From: Kitasatospora aureofaciens
GTDB lineage: Bacteria; Actinomycetota; Actinomycetes; Streptomycetales; Streptomycetaceae
Assembly (NCBI RefSeq): GCF_001188955.3
Contig: NZ_JPRF03000043.1
Span: 248,001-312,000, forward strand
Length of the DNA stretch: 64,000 nucleotides
Direction: 5' to 3'
Both the position numbers and the translations under genes were made by a program. Under the pieces are notes generated by a model that worked only from the letters and a program-made list of their open reading frames with translations, was not told the origin of the DNA and did no database searches. Of the stretch, positions 42,521 through 51,088 are shown in pieces. Position 1 is the stretch's first letter, and each line of letters begins with the position of its first letter.

Positions 42521-42723
42521 GGTCCCTGAACGGCACGTTCAACGCTGAACTGATCGAACGTCAGGTGACGTGGCGGGACTTCGACGAGGTCGAGCGAGCC
42601 GTATTCCAGTGGGTCACGTGGTACAACGGTGAACGACTTCACTCCGCCCTGGACTACACGCCGCCCGACGAATACGAGCAGGCGTACTGGGCGAGCCTGG
42701 AGGAAGTCCCGCAGACCGCTTGA
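42521..42723 (+). pseudogene. IS3-family transposase OrfB, C-terminal remnant
   Basis: The frame reads NGTFNAELIERQVTWRDFDE, VERAVFQWVTWYNGERLHSA and LDYTPPDEYEQAYWASLEE. The FxxWVxWYNxERLHSALxYxPPxEYE ending with the catalytic Glu region lost is diagnostic of IS3 OrfB. Confidence 0.8.
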
Positions 42724-42764
42724 TCACACGATCGCGGACCCCACGAAACTCGGGGCAGCTCAGC

Positions 42765-43085
42765 CCGCATCCTCGGGCAGGCCGAGCAAGGCCAGCACGG
42801 TCGGCTTCGCCGCCTCCCACGCCTGGCCGGCCAGCAGCTGGCCCGCGGGTCGCCCCACTTCGAGGAGTTCTTGGCGAACACCTCCTTGCGCCGCAACAGC
42901 CGGTGGGCCTGCTCCAGCACGCAGAACGTGTACGCCTTCCAGTCCACCTCGCCCGGCTCCAGGTGCGGCGCGGAGAGCACCAGCCGCCTCCACGAGCCGG
43001 ACAGCAGCCCGGTGTCGATCTCGGCCTGTCCCACCTTCTTGCGGCCCATCAGCTCCGGCAGCGCGCCTGTTCTCCTCGACGAGGT
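42765..43085 (-). pseudogene. Tn3-family transposase fragment
   Basis: The minus strand reads LPELMGRKKVGQAEIDTGLL, SGSWRRLVLSAPHLEPGEVD and WKAYTFCVLEQAHRLLRRKE followed by VFAKNSSKWGDPRA, then after a frameshift GEAWEAAKPTVLALLGLPED. This is an internal part of Tn3-type TnpA (LLSGSWRRLV...DWKAYTxCVLEQ...R.IF...S.RWGDPRA.LL.G..W). Ends and frame are broken. Confidence 0.75.
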
Positions 43086-43242
43086 CCATGACGGCGCCGA
43101 CCCCTGTAAATATGACGATGGACGATTCACCCGTGTAGGTGCAGTTTCCATACACACCATGTGTGACACTGCCAATTCGTGCTGTCATAGCTCTGCCAAA
43201 TCCCCGGCACGCATCGCACTCGCGCGGGAAGGCAGGAAAAAG

Positions 43243-43806
43243 ATGGGCAGATCCACGTTCGCGGCCACGACGATGGCCGTCGCGCTGACGGTTTCGGGGT
43301 TGTTCGCCGCCGCAGGGAGCCCGGCCCACGCCGAGGCGGGGCAGGACACCATCGGCATGTACAAGCAGGAGAAGACCCAGTGGTGCTGGGTGGCCTCCGG
43401 GCTGACGATCGCCAAGTTCCAGGGCTACGGCAGCACGCAGACGGACTTCTGCGCCCGGGCCAACCCCTACTACGGCTGCAACAACCAGCCCGCCACGCTC
43501 GACGACATGGCCAGGGGCTGGAGCAGCCTCGGCATGACCCACCCCGGCTCGGGCCTGAACAGCGCGGCCACGTTCAACCAGGTCTACACCGAAGTCAAGG
43601 CGGCCCGGCCGGTCGCCGCCCGCATCGGGTGGACGTCCGGCGGGGGCCACATGAACGTCGTCTACGGCTTCGACACGTCGAACAACACCATCGCCGTCGC
43701 CGACCCGTGGCCGGACACCGCCACCTACACGTGGTGGAACTACAGCGACTACGTCAGCAACAGCTCGTTCAAGTGGACCCACTCCCGGATCGGCATCTCC
43801 CGTTAA
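43243..43806 (+). CDS. Secreted papain-like C39-type cysteine protease
   Basis: 187 residues from ATG 43243 (AGGAAA upstream). A signal peptide ends at SPAHA (residue 30). The catalytic layout is present: QEKTQWCWVASGLTIAKFQG with Gln42 (oxyanion) and Cys48, GGHMNVVYGF with His136, and VADPWPD with Asp154. Four further Cys/Asn-rich positions (DFCARANPYYGCN) may form a disulphide. Acts outside the cell. The next gene begins 10 bases downstream and encodes a membrane-anchored surface protein, so they are one operon and perhaps enzyme and partner. Confidence 0.88.
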   Translation: MGRSTFAATTMAVALTVSGLFAAAGSPAHAEAGQDTIGMYKQEKTQWCWVASGLTIAKFQGYGSTQTDFCARANPYYGCNNQPATLDDMARGWSSLGMTHPGSGLNSAATFNQVYTEVKAARPVAARIGWTSGGGHMNVVYGFDTSNNTIAVADPWPDTATYTWWNYSDYVSNSSFKWTHSRIGISR

Positions 43807-43816
43807 GGCAGGCGGC

Positions 43817-44686
43817 ATGCACGAAAGAACGTCCAGCAAGCGGGCGGCCTCCCGCCTCTCCCGCCTGACCACCGCCCTGGTGCTGAGCGCATCCGCGCTG
43901 CTGTCCGCCAACGGCCCCGCCCACGCGGCCGCGCCCATGGACCCGCTCCCGGCTGACATTCCGGACTACCAGGCCGCCCTCGACCTGGTGAGGTCGGCCG
44001 ACGTCCACAACACCGTCTGCCGCTTCCTCAGCGTTCCGGTGCCCCAGGGCGACGGGGTCGGGACACCGCAGCCGATCCCCGACAAGGCCGACCCCTGCGA
44101 GGGCATGCCGGCGTTCACCGTCAAGGACCCGTTGGCGCTGAACGAGATCACCCCCGGCTTCGCCGCGGGGACGTCCCCGCCGATCCCCACCGAGGCGGTC
44201 AGGCTGACTCATCTGGTCTCCGCGCTGAGCGCCCCGGTCAACGGCCGGAACGCCACCGTCATGCTCGCCCCCACCCAGGGCGGCGGATGGCACCTGGCGG
44301 CCGTGCGCGAGGGCGACAGCGACGCCACGTACGCGGGCAGGGCCACGGTCGGGACCCTGGTGTTCGCCGAGCCGCAGATCCGCGGCTGGTACCAGCTGAG
44401 ACTCACCACGGTCGAACCGCTCAACGACCAGGCGCGGCAAGGCCTGAACGGCCAGTCGTCGGTCTCGCTGAGCGCCTACCAGAAGCTGCTCGAGGCCCGC
44501 TACGCCGACAAGCTGCCCGGCTCGGCGTACGACACCACGGGCATGTCCAGCGGCTACGGCGCCGCGAAGAAGACGGAGAACGCCCCCTCCTCGACACCCG
44601 TGCTCGTCGCCGGTTCGGGCGCAGCCCTGGCGCTCGCGGGCGGCGCCTTCGCCTTCCGCCGCCGCCGGCGCGGCACCGTCGCCTGA
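43817..44686 (+). CDS. Surface protein with signal peptide and C-terminal membrane anchor
   Basis: 289 residues. Signal peptide LTTALVLSASALLSANGPAH then AAA; an extracellular domain of about 210 residues (DIPDYQAALDLVRSADVHNT; AVRLTHLVSALSAPVNGRNA; ATVGTLVFAEPQIRGWYQLR); a C-terminal helix LVAGSGAALALAGGAFAFRR ending in five arginines. There is no LPxTG motif, so retention is by the membrane helix rather than by a sortase. It is spaced 10 bases from the C39 protease gene. Family unknown to me; a role as protease anchor or partner is inference. Confidence 0.8.
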   Translation: MHERTSSKRAASRLSRLTTALVLSASALLSANGPAHAAAPMDPLPADIPDYQAALDLVRSADVHNTVCRFLSVPVPQGDGVGTPQPIPDKADPCEGMPAFTVKDPLALNEITPGFAAGTSPPIPTEAVRLTHLVSALSAPVNGRNATVMLAPTQGGGWHLAAVREGDSDATYAGRATVGTLVFAEPQIRGWYQLRLTTVEPLNDQARQGLNGQSSVSLSAYQKLLEARYADKLPGSAYDTTGMSSGYGAAKKTENAPSSTPVLVAGSGAALALAGGAFAFRRRRRGTVA

Positions 44687-44738
44687 ACTCCGCGCGGCGG
44701 TCCGGACAAGGCGGTCGGCCGGCACCACGTCGATCGGC

Positions 44739-44770
44739 GGGCGCCGGCCACGCGGTGGTGGCCGGCGCCC
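44739..44770. terminator. Bidirectional terminator between convergent genes
   Basis: 13-bp perfect stem: GGGCGCCGGCCAC at 44739-44751 and its complement at 44758-44770, six-base loop. It sits between the stop of the surface protein gene (44686) and the stop of the minus-strand gene (44793). Confidence 0.75.
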
Positions 44771-44792
44771 GCTCGCGTCCGGGAGTGCGCTC

Positions 44793-45161
44793 CTACTTCG
44801 TGGCCGCTTCCGTGGCGGTGCGCCAGGCGGTGGCCAGGTCGGCGGCCTTGGCCTCGACATCGGGGTCCCGCCGACTGCCCGGAAGGCCGATCAGCACCGG
44901 CAGGACGCACACGCCGTGGACCCGGCGCGTGATCCGTACGATGTCCGGGGCGTTGGCGCGCTCGTTCTTCTTCACCACCTCCACGTTCGTGATGTCCACC
45001 CAGGCGAACCGCTTGCGGCGGCCCCACAGGGGGCTCCACCACAGCTCGTGCTCGTCGGAGCTCACGCTGGTGAGGAGGGCGCGCAGATGGGCGGTGCCGG
45101 CTGGGCGCGCTCTGGGGCGCTCTGGGGCATCGAGCGGTGCGTGGCCTGACGTGCCGTCCAC
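44793..45161 (-). CDS. Small PH-like domain protein (possibly 5'-truncated)
   Basis: 122 residues. The core reads SSDEHELWWSPLWGRRKRFA, WVDITNVEVVKKNERANAPD and IVRITRRVHGVCVLPVLIGL followed by an amphipathic C-terminal helix, a strand-rich layout with a closing helix resembling bacterial PH domains. The first 25 residues are low-complexity and Arg/Pro-rich, so the true start may be lost or lie internally. Cytosolic. Function unknown. Confidence 0.5.
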   Translation of the reverse strand: MDGTSGHAPLDAPERPRARPAGTAHLRALLTSVSSDEHELWWSPLWGRRKRFAWVDITNVEVVKKNERANAPDIVRITRRVHGVCVLPVLIGLPGSRRDPDVEAKAADLATAWRTATEAATK

Positions 45162-45204
45162 CGGCCCGGATGAGCGGCCGGCGACGCCTCAGCCGGGCGC
45201 CGGT

Positions 45205-45815
45205 TCACGAATCGGTGCCGCCGGGGTGTGCCCGCAAGCAGGCCTCGGCAATGGTGAAGTGGCGGAGGGCCTCGAAGTCCTCGGGCAGGTCGATACGGCC
45301 TTCGGCAATGCGTTCGGGACGTTCGGCGACGAGGCGACGTGCGTGGGCGAGGTAGCCCGCCAGAGACTCCTCGCCATGGTGGATCTGTGAGTTGGCGCGC
45401 TTCCAGCAGGGGCCGTCCGGGGCGTCGAAGTGGAGGTCGGCCAGGCTCAACGAGAGTTCCGTCGGGCGAGTCGGTGGCGCCAGAGGCCGGAGCCGGGGGT
45501 GAAGCGGTAGTCGGGGAGCAGGCGGTGGCCCTCCGTGGCTATGAGATCGACTGCCTCGATGATGAAGTCCCGGACGGTGTCGGACATGAAGTACGGGAAA
45601 CTGACTCGCGTCCAGCCGGGCTTGATGCCTTCGCGGCCGCGCATGACGACCTCGTCGCGCAGTGCCCCCGAATGCTCTTCGCCGATCCCCAGCAGACGGT
45701 GCCCGTACGGACCTGCGCACGAGCAGCCGCCGCGGGCCTGGATGCCGAACAGGTCGTTGAGCAGCGCGACCACGAAGTTGTGGTGCAGAGCGTGAGAGTG
45801 ATCGGTTGTCGTCAT
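45205..45815 (-). pseudogene. Class V aminotransferase / cysteine-desulfurase-like, C-terminal remnant
   Basis: From about 45800 the frame reads ALHHNFVVALLNDLFGIQAR, GGCSCAGPYGHRLLGIGEEH and GIKPGWTRVSFPYFMSDTVR with LLPDYRFTPGSGLWRH. After a frameshift near 45480 it continues APPTRPTELSLSLADLHFDA and SLAGYLAHARRLVAERPERI. The GGCSCAGPYGHRLLGI segment with a Cys loop is typical of these PLP enzymes, but the Lys-containing half is absent. It is joined in frame to a LAL-regulator fragment upstream. Confidence 0.7.
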
Positions 45816-45829
45816 GCAGGGCCTCCGTG

Positions 45830-46190
45830 GGGGCAGCTGATCGCTCTCACCGAGTTGCGCAGCCTCCAGCAGATGCTCGGCGACACGCTCGACGGGAGCG
45901 TTCATCGCAGCCAGTGCGACGCCGATCTGCCGGTACAGAGCGGTGCGGACGGCCTGTGAGTAGCTCTGCACCACGACTCGGCGGATCAGGTCGTGCCGGA
46001 ACGCCAGCAGATCACCGCGCTCCTCCAACACGCCCGCCGCGATCGCCTCTGCCACCGGCGTCAGCAGCTCGGTGGCTGGGCGCTGGAGGACGGCCATCAT
46101 CTCCACCGCGCTGAAGGCACGGCCGAGCAGTGCCACGACCCTCAGCATCTGGCCGACCGGGACGCACTGCGGCCCGTGGTCGAGACCGTG
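45830..46190 (-). pseudogene. LAL-type regulator, internal fragment
   Basis: The minus frame reads MLRVVALLGRAFSAVEMMAV, LLTPVAEAIAAGVLEERGDL and LAFRHDLIRRVVVQSYSQAV with RTALYRQIGVALAAMNAPVE. This is the winged-helix region after the NTPase of LAL/MalT-type activators (LAFRHDLIR motif). Both Walker motifs and the LuxR domain are missing. It runs without a stop into the aminotransferase remnant. Confidence 0.65.
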
Positions 46191-46750
46191 AACCGTCATC
46201 GGCGACGTCGTCGGCCACGACCTCCAAGCCGCCGCCGCCAGCCCAGATCCGCAACATGCAGCGCGCCCTGCTCTACGACCAGCGCACCCCACCCAGCACC
46301 GTCCTCGCCCACCTCGACCAGGCCCTCGAAGCGATCACCGACCAGCACGTCACCACCGCCTGCCTGGCCCGCATCGAACCCGCCCAGCAAGGCACCTGGA
46401 CACTGCGCTGGAGCACCGCAGGCCACCCCCCACCCCTGCTGCTCACCCCCGACCATCAAGCCCGCTACCTGCACGCCGACCCCGACCTCCCCCTCGGCGT
46501 CGACGTCACCCAGCCCCGCAACGACCACACCCACACCATGCCGGCGGGCGCCACGGTGATCTTCTACACCGACGGGCTCATCGAACACCCGAAACACCCA
46601 GTCGAGACGGGACTGGAGCGCCTCGCCGCCCTCGTCACCGAACACGCCGCTCTGCCCCTTCACGACTTCGTCGACGCCCTGGCCGACCATCACCCCAGCA
46701 ACGGCCACGACGACATAGCGATCCTCGCCCTCCGTACACCGCGCACCTGA
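46191..46750 (+). pseudogene. PP2C-type (SpoIIE/RsbU) phosphatase, C-terminal remnant
   Basis: It starts VIGDVVGHDLQAAAA in one frame and, after a small deletion at about 46245, continues QIRNMQRALLYDQRTPPSTV, LRWSTAGHPPPLLLTPDHQA and TVIFYTDGLIEHPKHPVETG then GHDDIAILALR. These are the GDVxGHG, AGHPPPLL, YTDGLxE and DDxAxLxxR motifs of SpoIIE-type phosphatases. N-terminal sensor and first metal-binding Asp are gone and a frameshift is present. A short protein from ATG 46257 could still be translated. Confidence 0.75.
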
Positions 46751-46786
46751 CAAGGCCCCTCGAGGGGGCACACGAAGGCGACTGGT

Positions 46787-47281
46787 GGCCTACGAACGCG
46801 CCGGCTTCGGCCGCAGCGGGCGGACAACGGTGCACCCGAGCGTCGACGACATGGCCGCGGACCTGGTCGCGCTGGTCGAGGCGTCGTCCCCGGCCAGGTC
46901 GTGCTCGTCGCGCACAGCATGGGCGGCTTGGTCGCGCGCCGCGCCGTCGAGCGGCTGGGGCCACGGCTGCGCGGGCTGCCGGCGTGCCGGACCGTCCCGC
47001 TCTCGGCATCCCGCCCCGTCAGGGACCGGGAACAGCACCACGCCGCCCTCGTCGAGCACCAGCGGCGTTGGGCCGAGGCGCTGCCGGACAGCTGGTTCGA
47101 AACGGTCGACTCGGGTCACTTCATCCAGGCCGAACAACCGGGGATCGTCGCGGACCAGGTCCGGCATCTCCTCGACCGGGCGCCCCGACCGGAGCGCCCG
47201 ACCGGCCTGACGCCTCCGTGCCACCCGCACCTGCCGCCAGGCGGCATCCCCGAGGCCGACCGGCCACTCGGGCCGCTCTGA
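46787..47281 (+). pseudogene. Alpha/beta hydrolase remnant
   Basis: One frame reads VAYERAGFGRSGRTTVHPSV and MAADLVALVEAS. After a frameshift near 46895 another reads VLVAHSMGGLVARRAVERLG, and after a deletion HHAALVEHQRRWAEALPDSW and FETVDSGHFIQAEQPGIVAD. The nucleophile elbow HSMGG and the terminal GHFIQ histidine remain, but the acid-bearing segment is deleted and the start is missing. Confidence 0.65.
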
Positions 47282-47323
47282 GACGCGGCCCCGCCGCGGC
47301 GATGACCGGTCACGGCCGGTCGG

Positions 47324-47785
47324 TCAGGGCCGCGAGGTGTCGAGCGGCAGATCCCGGTGGAAGACGACCATGGCCCGGCCGAGGCCGTCGTAGTCGTCGA
47401 TGATCTCCGCATCGAAGCCGAGACTGCGGTGGAAGGCGACCGAGCCGGTGTTCCCGACCGACGTGATCGCCTTCAACTTCCGTGCACCGCGACGTTCCGC
47501 TGCTTCGGCGAAAGCCACGTACAGACGACGCCCCAGACCCGTACCACGGGCATCGTCCCGGGTGGCGATCAGATGCACGTAGCCGGTGCCCTCCGGGGTG
47601 ACGAACCCGAAGACGTACCCGCGGATTCCGTCCTCGGCGCGGGCGACCAAGCAGGTGGAGCCGAACTCCTGCACCAGCGCCAGGAGATGCAGCGACCGAA
47701 GGTCGCGTTCGCCCCAGTAGCGGGCGTGATCGGTCAGGACCTGATGGAAATCGGCCACCGCGGCCGGTGCGATGCGTATCGTCAT
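47324..47785 (-). CDS. GNAT-family N-acetyltransferase
   Basis: 153 residues from ATG 47785 (ATG 47797 also possible; no clear RBS for either). The GNAT core is visible: GYVFGFVTPEGTGYVHLIAT (strand 4), RDDARGTGLGRRLYVAFAEA (acetyl-CoA loop, R/QxxGxG/A as RGTGLG) and LKAITSVGNTGSVAFHRSLG with F at the end. Substrate unknown. It is convergent with the alpha/beta hydrolase remnant. Confidence 0.85.
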   Translation of the reverse strand: MTIRIAPAAVADFHQVLTDHARYWGERDLRSLHLLALVQEFGSTCLVARAEDGIRGYVFGFVTPEGTGYVHLIATRDDARGTGLGRRLYVAFAEAAERRGARKLKAITSVGNTGSVAFHRSLGFDAEIIDDYDGLGRAMVVFHRDLPLDTSRP

Positions 47786-47851
47786 GACGGCGATCATGGC
47801 AGGTGTGGGCCGTGACAGGACGGTCGACTCCTCGGGCCCCGCTCCGGTCAT

Positions 47852-48211
47852 ATCGGCCCGCCACCCGAACCACCCCGGCGGGAGGACAGCCGGCCAGGGC
47901 GCTGCGGGGCCGGTCTGAAGACCGACCGGGACGGCGAACAGGGCGCAGCGGCGGGAGTGGGACGGGTAGCGGCCGGTAGCGTGCCCGCCCGGGAGGGCGC
48001 GGGCGGGCGGCTGGGAGCAAGGGCGACCGCGGCACGACGGTTAGGGCCGCCGAGCCGGGCGCCGCGGGACGGCCCGGCGGCCGACCAGGACGAGTAATTG
48101 TCAAGAGTTGTGGATCACGGTGCCTTCCCAGCAAGCATTAACCGTTCCTCCTGACCCTCGGCAGCCGGTAGGTTCGTCTCACCGGAGCTGGTACGGAGAG
48201 AGGCTGCTGGG
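47852..48211. other. Intergenic region upstream of the second GNAT
   Basis: About 360 bases, AT-richer near 48095-48160 (TTGTCAAGAG...AGCATTAACCG) than its surroundings, as expected of a promoter region for the gene at 48212. No gene is seen. Confidence 0.35.
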
Positions 48212-48856
48212 GTGCTTACGCTGACGGAGATTGCTGAGAATCCCCAATGCCTGACGCGCCGTCTGAAGGCTCATGGCGGTCCGGATATCATCTTCCGGCC
48301 CCTGGCACACGCCGACACAGGGCGCTTGGCCGGGTTCCTCGAGGCCCTGTCCTCCGAATCGAGGCGGTTCAGCACGTTCGACGGGTATGACGTCGCGACC
48401 GCCCAGGAGCTGTGTGACGCGATCGCACGCTACGACAAGCTCAGGCTGGTGCTCGAGGAAGCACCGTCCAGCAGGATCGTCGGCCTGCTCGAATTCAGCC
48501 TCGATCTGACTCCCGAGGACATCGCGCGCTACCAGGACGCGGGCATCCACCTCGCCAGGACGACCGACTGCCGCTTCGGCCCCACTCTGGCTGACGACTA
48601 CCAGGGCCGAGGCGTCGGGACGCTCGTCTCCCCGCTCATCACGGAAGTTGCACGACTGCTCGGCAGGACGAGGATCATCCTGTGGGGCGGCGTCCGCGCC
48701 GACAATCCTCGTGCCATCCGCTACTACGAGAAGAACGGCTTCCAACCGGTTGGCTTCTTCACTGAGGCGGACGGCTCTCTGTCCCTTGACATGATGCTGG
48801 ACCTGCACCCAGTGCCGGATCCGGCAGTGCGCCTGACCCGACACAGCCACTCGTAG
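48212..48856 (+). CDS. GNAT-family N-acetyltransferase
   Basis: 214 residues from a GTG at 48212 preceded by AGAGAGG. N-terminal substrate-binding part with FRPLAHADTGRLAGFLEALS and RRFSTFDGYDVATAQELCDA. The acetyl-CoA site is GPTLADDYQGRGVGTLVSPL, followed by IILWGGVRADNPRAIRYYEK and NGFQPVGFF. The FSTFDGYD element and the G-x-G/A loop place it with RimJ/RimL-like acetyltransferases of actinomycetes. Substrate unknown. Confidence 0.88.
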   Translation: MLTLTEIAENPQCLTRRLKAHGGPDIIFRPLAHADTGRLAGFLEALSSESRRFSTFDGYDVATAQELCDAIARYDKLRLVLEEAPSSRIVGLLEFSLDLTPEDIARYQDAGIHLARTTDCRFGPTLADDYQGRGVGTLVSPLITEVARLLGRTRIILWGGVRADNPRAIRYYEKNGFQPVGFFTEADGSLSLDMMLDLHPVPDPAVRLTRHSHS

Positions 48857-48907
48857 GAGCGCCGGCCGACCCTTCGCGATCCGGTCGGCGACGTACAACA
48901 GTAGACG

Positions 48908-48972
48908 CCGACCTCGCACTGTTCGCCTACATCGACGGCTGGTACAACACCCGCCGTATCCAAAGGCGCCTG
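48908..48972 (+). pseudogene. IS3-type transposase scrap
   Basis: The frame reads ADLALFAYIDGWYNTRRIQR, the FxYIxGWYNxRRxHS end of IS3-family OrfB. About 20 codons remain, joined directly to the MFS remnant. Confidence 0.5.
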
Positions 48973-48974
48973 GA

Positions 48975-49757
48975 CCGGCGCCGGCGGACTGATCCTGATC
49001 GTCATGGGCATCCTCGCCGCCGACAACAACCTGTGGCTCACCCTCGGCCTGATCGCCGCCGGCGCCCTCGTCCTCGCCTGGTTCCTGCACTGGATCCGCC
49101 GAGAAGAGCGCGCCGGCACCGAACCCCTGCTGTCCACCACCGTCTTCCGCACCCGCACGTCCAACCTCGGCCTGGTCACCCAGAACGCCCAATGGCTGCT
49201 CCTCATGGGCACCTCGTTCACCGTCGCCACCTACCTGCAGGTCGTGCGCGGCTACGACGCCATCCAGACCGGCGTCATCTTCACCGCCGCCACCCTCGGC
49301 ATACTCGCCTCCTCGCTCGCCGCCGAACGCCCCGCCAAACGCCTCCCGCAGCGCACCTGATCATCACCGGGTTCGTCCTTGCCATCGCCGGCATCGGTGT
49401 GCTGATCGGCCTGGTCGCGGAAACCCCACCGCCTGGGCGTTCGCCCCCGGCCTGCTCCTGATCGGGTTGGGCCTCGGCGTCATGCTCACCCCGTCCGTGA
49501 ACGTCGTGCAGTCCGCCTTCCCCGAGGACCAGCAGGGCGAGATCTCGGGCCTGTCCCGGAGCATCTCCAACCTCGGCTCTTCGTTCGGCACCGCCGTTGC
49601 CGGCACGATCCTGGTCGCCAACCTCACCCAACACGCCTACGCCGCGGCCATGGCCACTCTCGCCCTTGCCGCCCTCATCGGCCTCGCCAACGCCACACGA
49701 CTCCCCCGCACCACCCCCGCTACGCCGGCTCCAAGCGGCGCCCCACCCCGGCCATGA
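48975..49757 (+). pseudogene. MFS transporter remnant with two frameshifts
   Basis: Frame one reads GLILIVMGILAADNNLWLTL, WFLHWIRREERAGTEPLLST and FTVATYLQVVRGYDAIQTGV. Near 49350 it shifts to LIITGFVLAIAGIGVLIGLV and near 49445 to LLLIGLGLGVMLTPSVNVVQ, FPEDQQGEISGLSRSISNLG and SSFGTAVAGTILVAN. This is the C-terminal half of a DHA2-type MFS exporter. The first half is missing and IS3 debris replaces it. Confidence 0.75.
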
Positions 49758-49805
49758 CCAGGCAGGGAGAGCGCGCGGAACTGCGGCCGCCTCCATAAAC
49801 CAGTG

Positions 49806-49826
49806 GGGTGCACTGGCGGTACACCC
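49806..49826. promoter_or_regulatory. Candidate TetR operator
   Basis: GGGTGCAC and GTACACCC flank five bases (TGGCG) just upstream of the tetR-like start, an imperfect palindrome (one mismatch per arm). Autoregulation is inferred from its position. Confidence 0.45.
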
Positions 49827-49848
49827 TGCTGGAGCGTATCATGCGTTC

Positions 49849-50481
49849 ATGCCTCTTCCCCGTTTCGACCGCCTGCCCGCCGAACGCCGGGAGCACATCC
49901 TGGGAGTCGCGCGTCGGCACTTCGCCGAGCACGGCGCCGAAGGCGCCTCCTACAACAAGATCATCGAGGCGGCAGAAGTCTCCAAGACCGCCGCGTACCA
50001 CTACTTCGACGGCCGGGAGGACCTGCTCACCGCGGTCCTCGACGGAGTCCTCGACCGGCTGCTGGACGCCCTCGGACCCTGGGACCCTGCTCGCGACGAG
50101 GAGGACTTCGGCGCCCGGTTCACCGCTGGATGCGCCGCCCTCGCCGCCCACCTGAGGGACCACCCCGAGGACCTGGCCCTCGCCGACGCTGCCATTGGGC
50201 GCAGCGACGGAAGCCTGTGGCTCGACTGGTTCGGCGCCCTGGTCACGGACGGCCGTCGGCTCGGGATGATCCGTACCGATGTGGACCACGCTCTGATGGT
50301 GTCGGTGACCGCCGCCGTGGTCCGGGCCGCGGACGCCTGGGCCGTGGCCCTGATGACGAGCGGATCCCTCGAAGGCCTCCCGGAGGGTGCCCCCCCGGAC
50401 CAGCTGTGGCGCCTCCTGCGCGGCCTGTGGGGTGCAGCGGCGACCCCGGCCCCCGGACAGGAGCCGAACGATGCGCACTGA
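49849..50481 (+). CDS. TetR-family transcriptional regulator
   Basis: 210 residues from ATG 49849. The N-terminal helix-turn-helix reads RREHILGVARRHFAEHGAEG, ASYNKIIEAAEVSKTAAYHY and FDGREDLLTAVLDGVLDRLL. The C-terminal ligand domain ends in a Trp-rich helix (LWRLLRGLWGAAATPAPG). The stop overlaps the next gene by 11 bases, and the third gene overlaps the second by eight, giving a compact three-gene operon probably autoregulated through the palindrome at 49806-49826. Confidence 0.92.
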   Translation: MPLPRFDRLPAERREHILGVARRHFAEHGAEGASYNKIIEAAEVSKTAAYHYFDGREDLLTAVLDGVLDRLLDALGPWDPARDEEDFGARFTAGCAALAAHLRDHPEDLALADAAIGRSDGSLWLDWFGALVTDGRRLGMIRTDVDHALMVSVTAAVVRAADAWAVALMTSGSLEGLPEGAPPDQLWRLLRGLWGAAATPAPGQEPNDAH

Positions 50482-51088
50482 CCTGAGGATCTCCTGGGAG
50501 ATACCGGCCACCCCGTCCGGCCTCGCCGGCCGCCTGGAACGGTTCATGGGTCCGGGCAAGTCCCGCTCCGAGTCCGCGGTGGAGACCATTGGCCTCCTCG
50601 GCTGTGCCCTGCTGCTGGCCGCCGGACTGTGGCGCTCGGGAGCCGCACGCGACTGGTCGACAGGGCAACTCGTCGTGGTCGCCCTGGCCGGGCTCGACCT
50701 GATCGGCGGGGTCCTGACCAACGCCACCAACGCCGCGAAGCGTTGGTACCACCGGGCCGACCCCGCGGCGCGGCGCGCCCGGCTGCTGTTCGTCTCGGCG
50801 CACCTGATCCACCTCGCCGCGATGGGGCTGTACGTCCTCTCCGGCGACCTCGCCTGGACCTCGGCGAATGCCGCGCTGCTCCTCGGCGGGGCGGTGGCGG
50901 TGGAGTTCGCGCCCGTCCACCTCAAACGGCCCGTGGCGATGGCGGTGTTGATGGCAGCCGTCCTGGTCAACCTGTTCTGGCTGCCGGTGCCGGCCACGCT
51001 TGCCTGGTTCGCACCACTGTTCTTTCTCAAACTGCTCGTCTGCCACCTCGTGCCCGAGGCGCCCCTGGAGCGGGGTCGGGATGTCTGA
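50471..51088 (+). CDS. Polytopic membrane protein
   Basis: 205 residues from ATG 50471 inside the tetR 3' end. About five hydrophobic segments: ETIGLLGCALLLAAGLWRSG, LVVVALAGLDLIGGVLTNAT, ARLLFVSAHLIHLAAMGLYV, ANAALLLGGAVAVEFAPVHL and VAMAVLMAAVLVNLFWLPVP. Conserved-looking polar features include NATNAAKRWYHR and HLIHL. No family recognised. Its overlap with both neighbours means it is made together with the TetR regulator and the GNAT enzyme. Confidence 0.8.
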   Translation: MRTDLRISWEIPATPSGLAGRLERFMGPGKSRSESAVETIGLLGCALLLAAGLWRSGAARDWSTGQLVVVALAGLDLIGGVLTNATNAAKRWYHRADPAARRARLLFVSAHLIHLAAMGLYVLSGDLAWTSANAALLLGGAVAVEFAPVHLKRPVAMAVLMAAVLVNLFWLPVPATLAWFAPLFFLKLLVCHLVPEAPLERGRDV

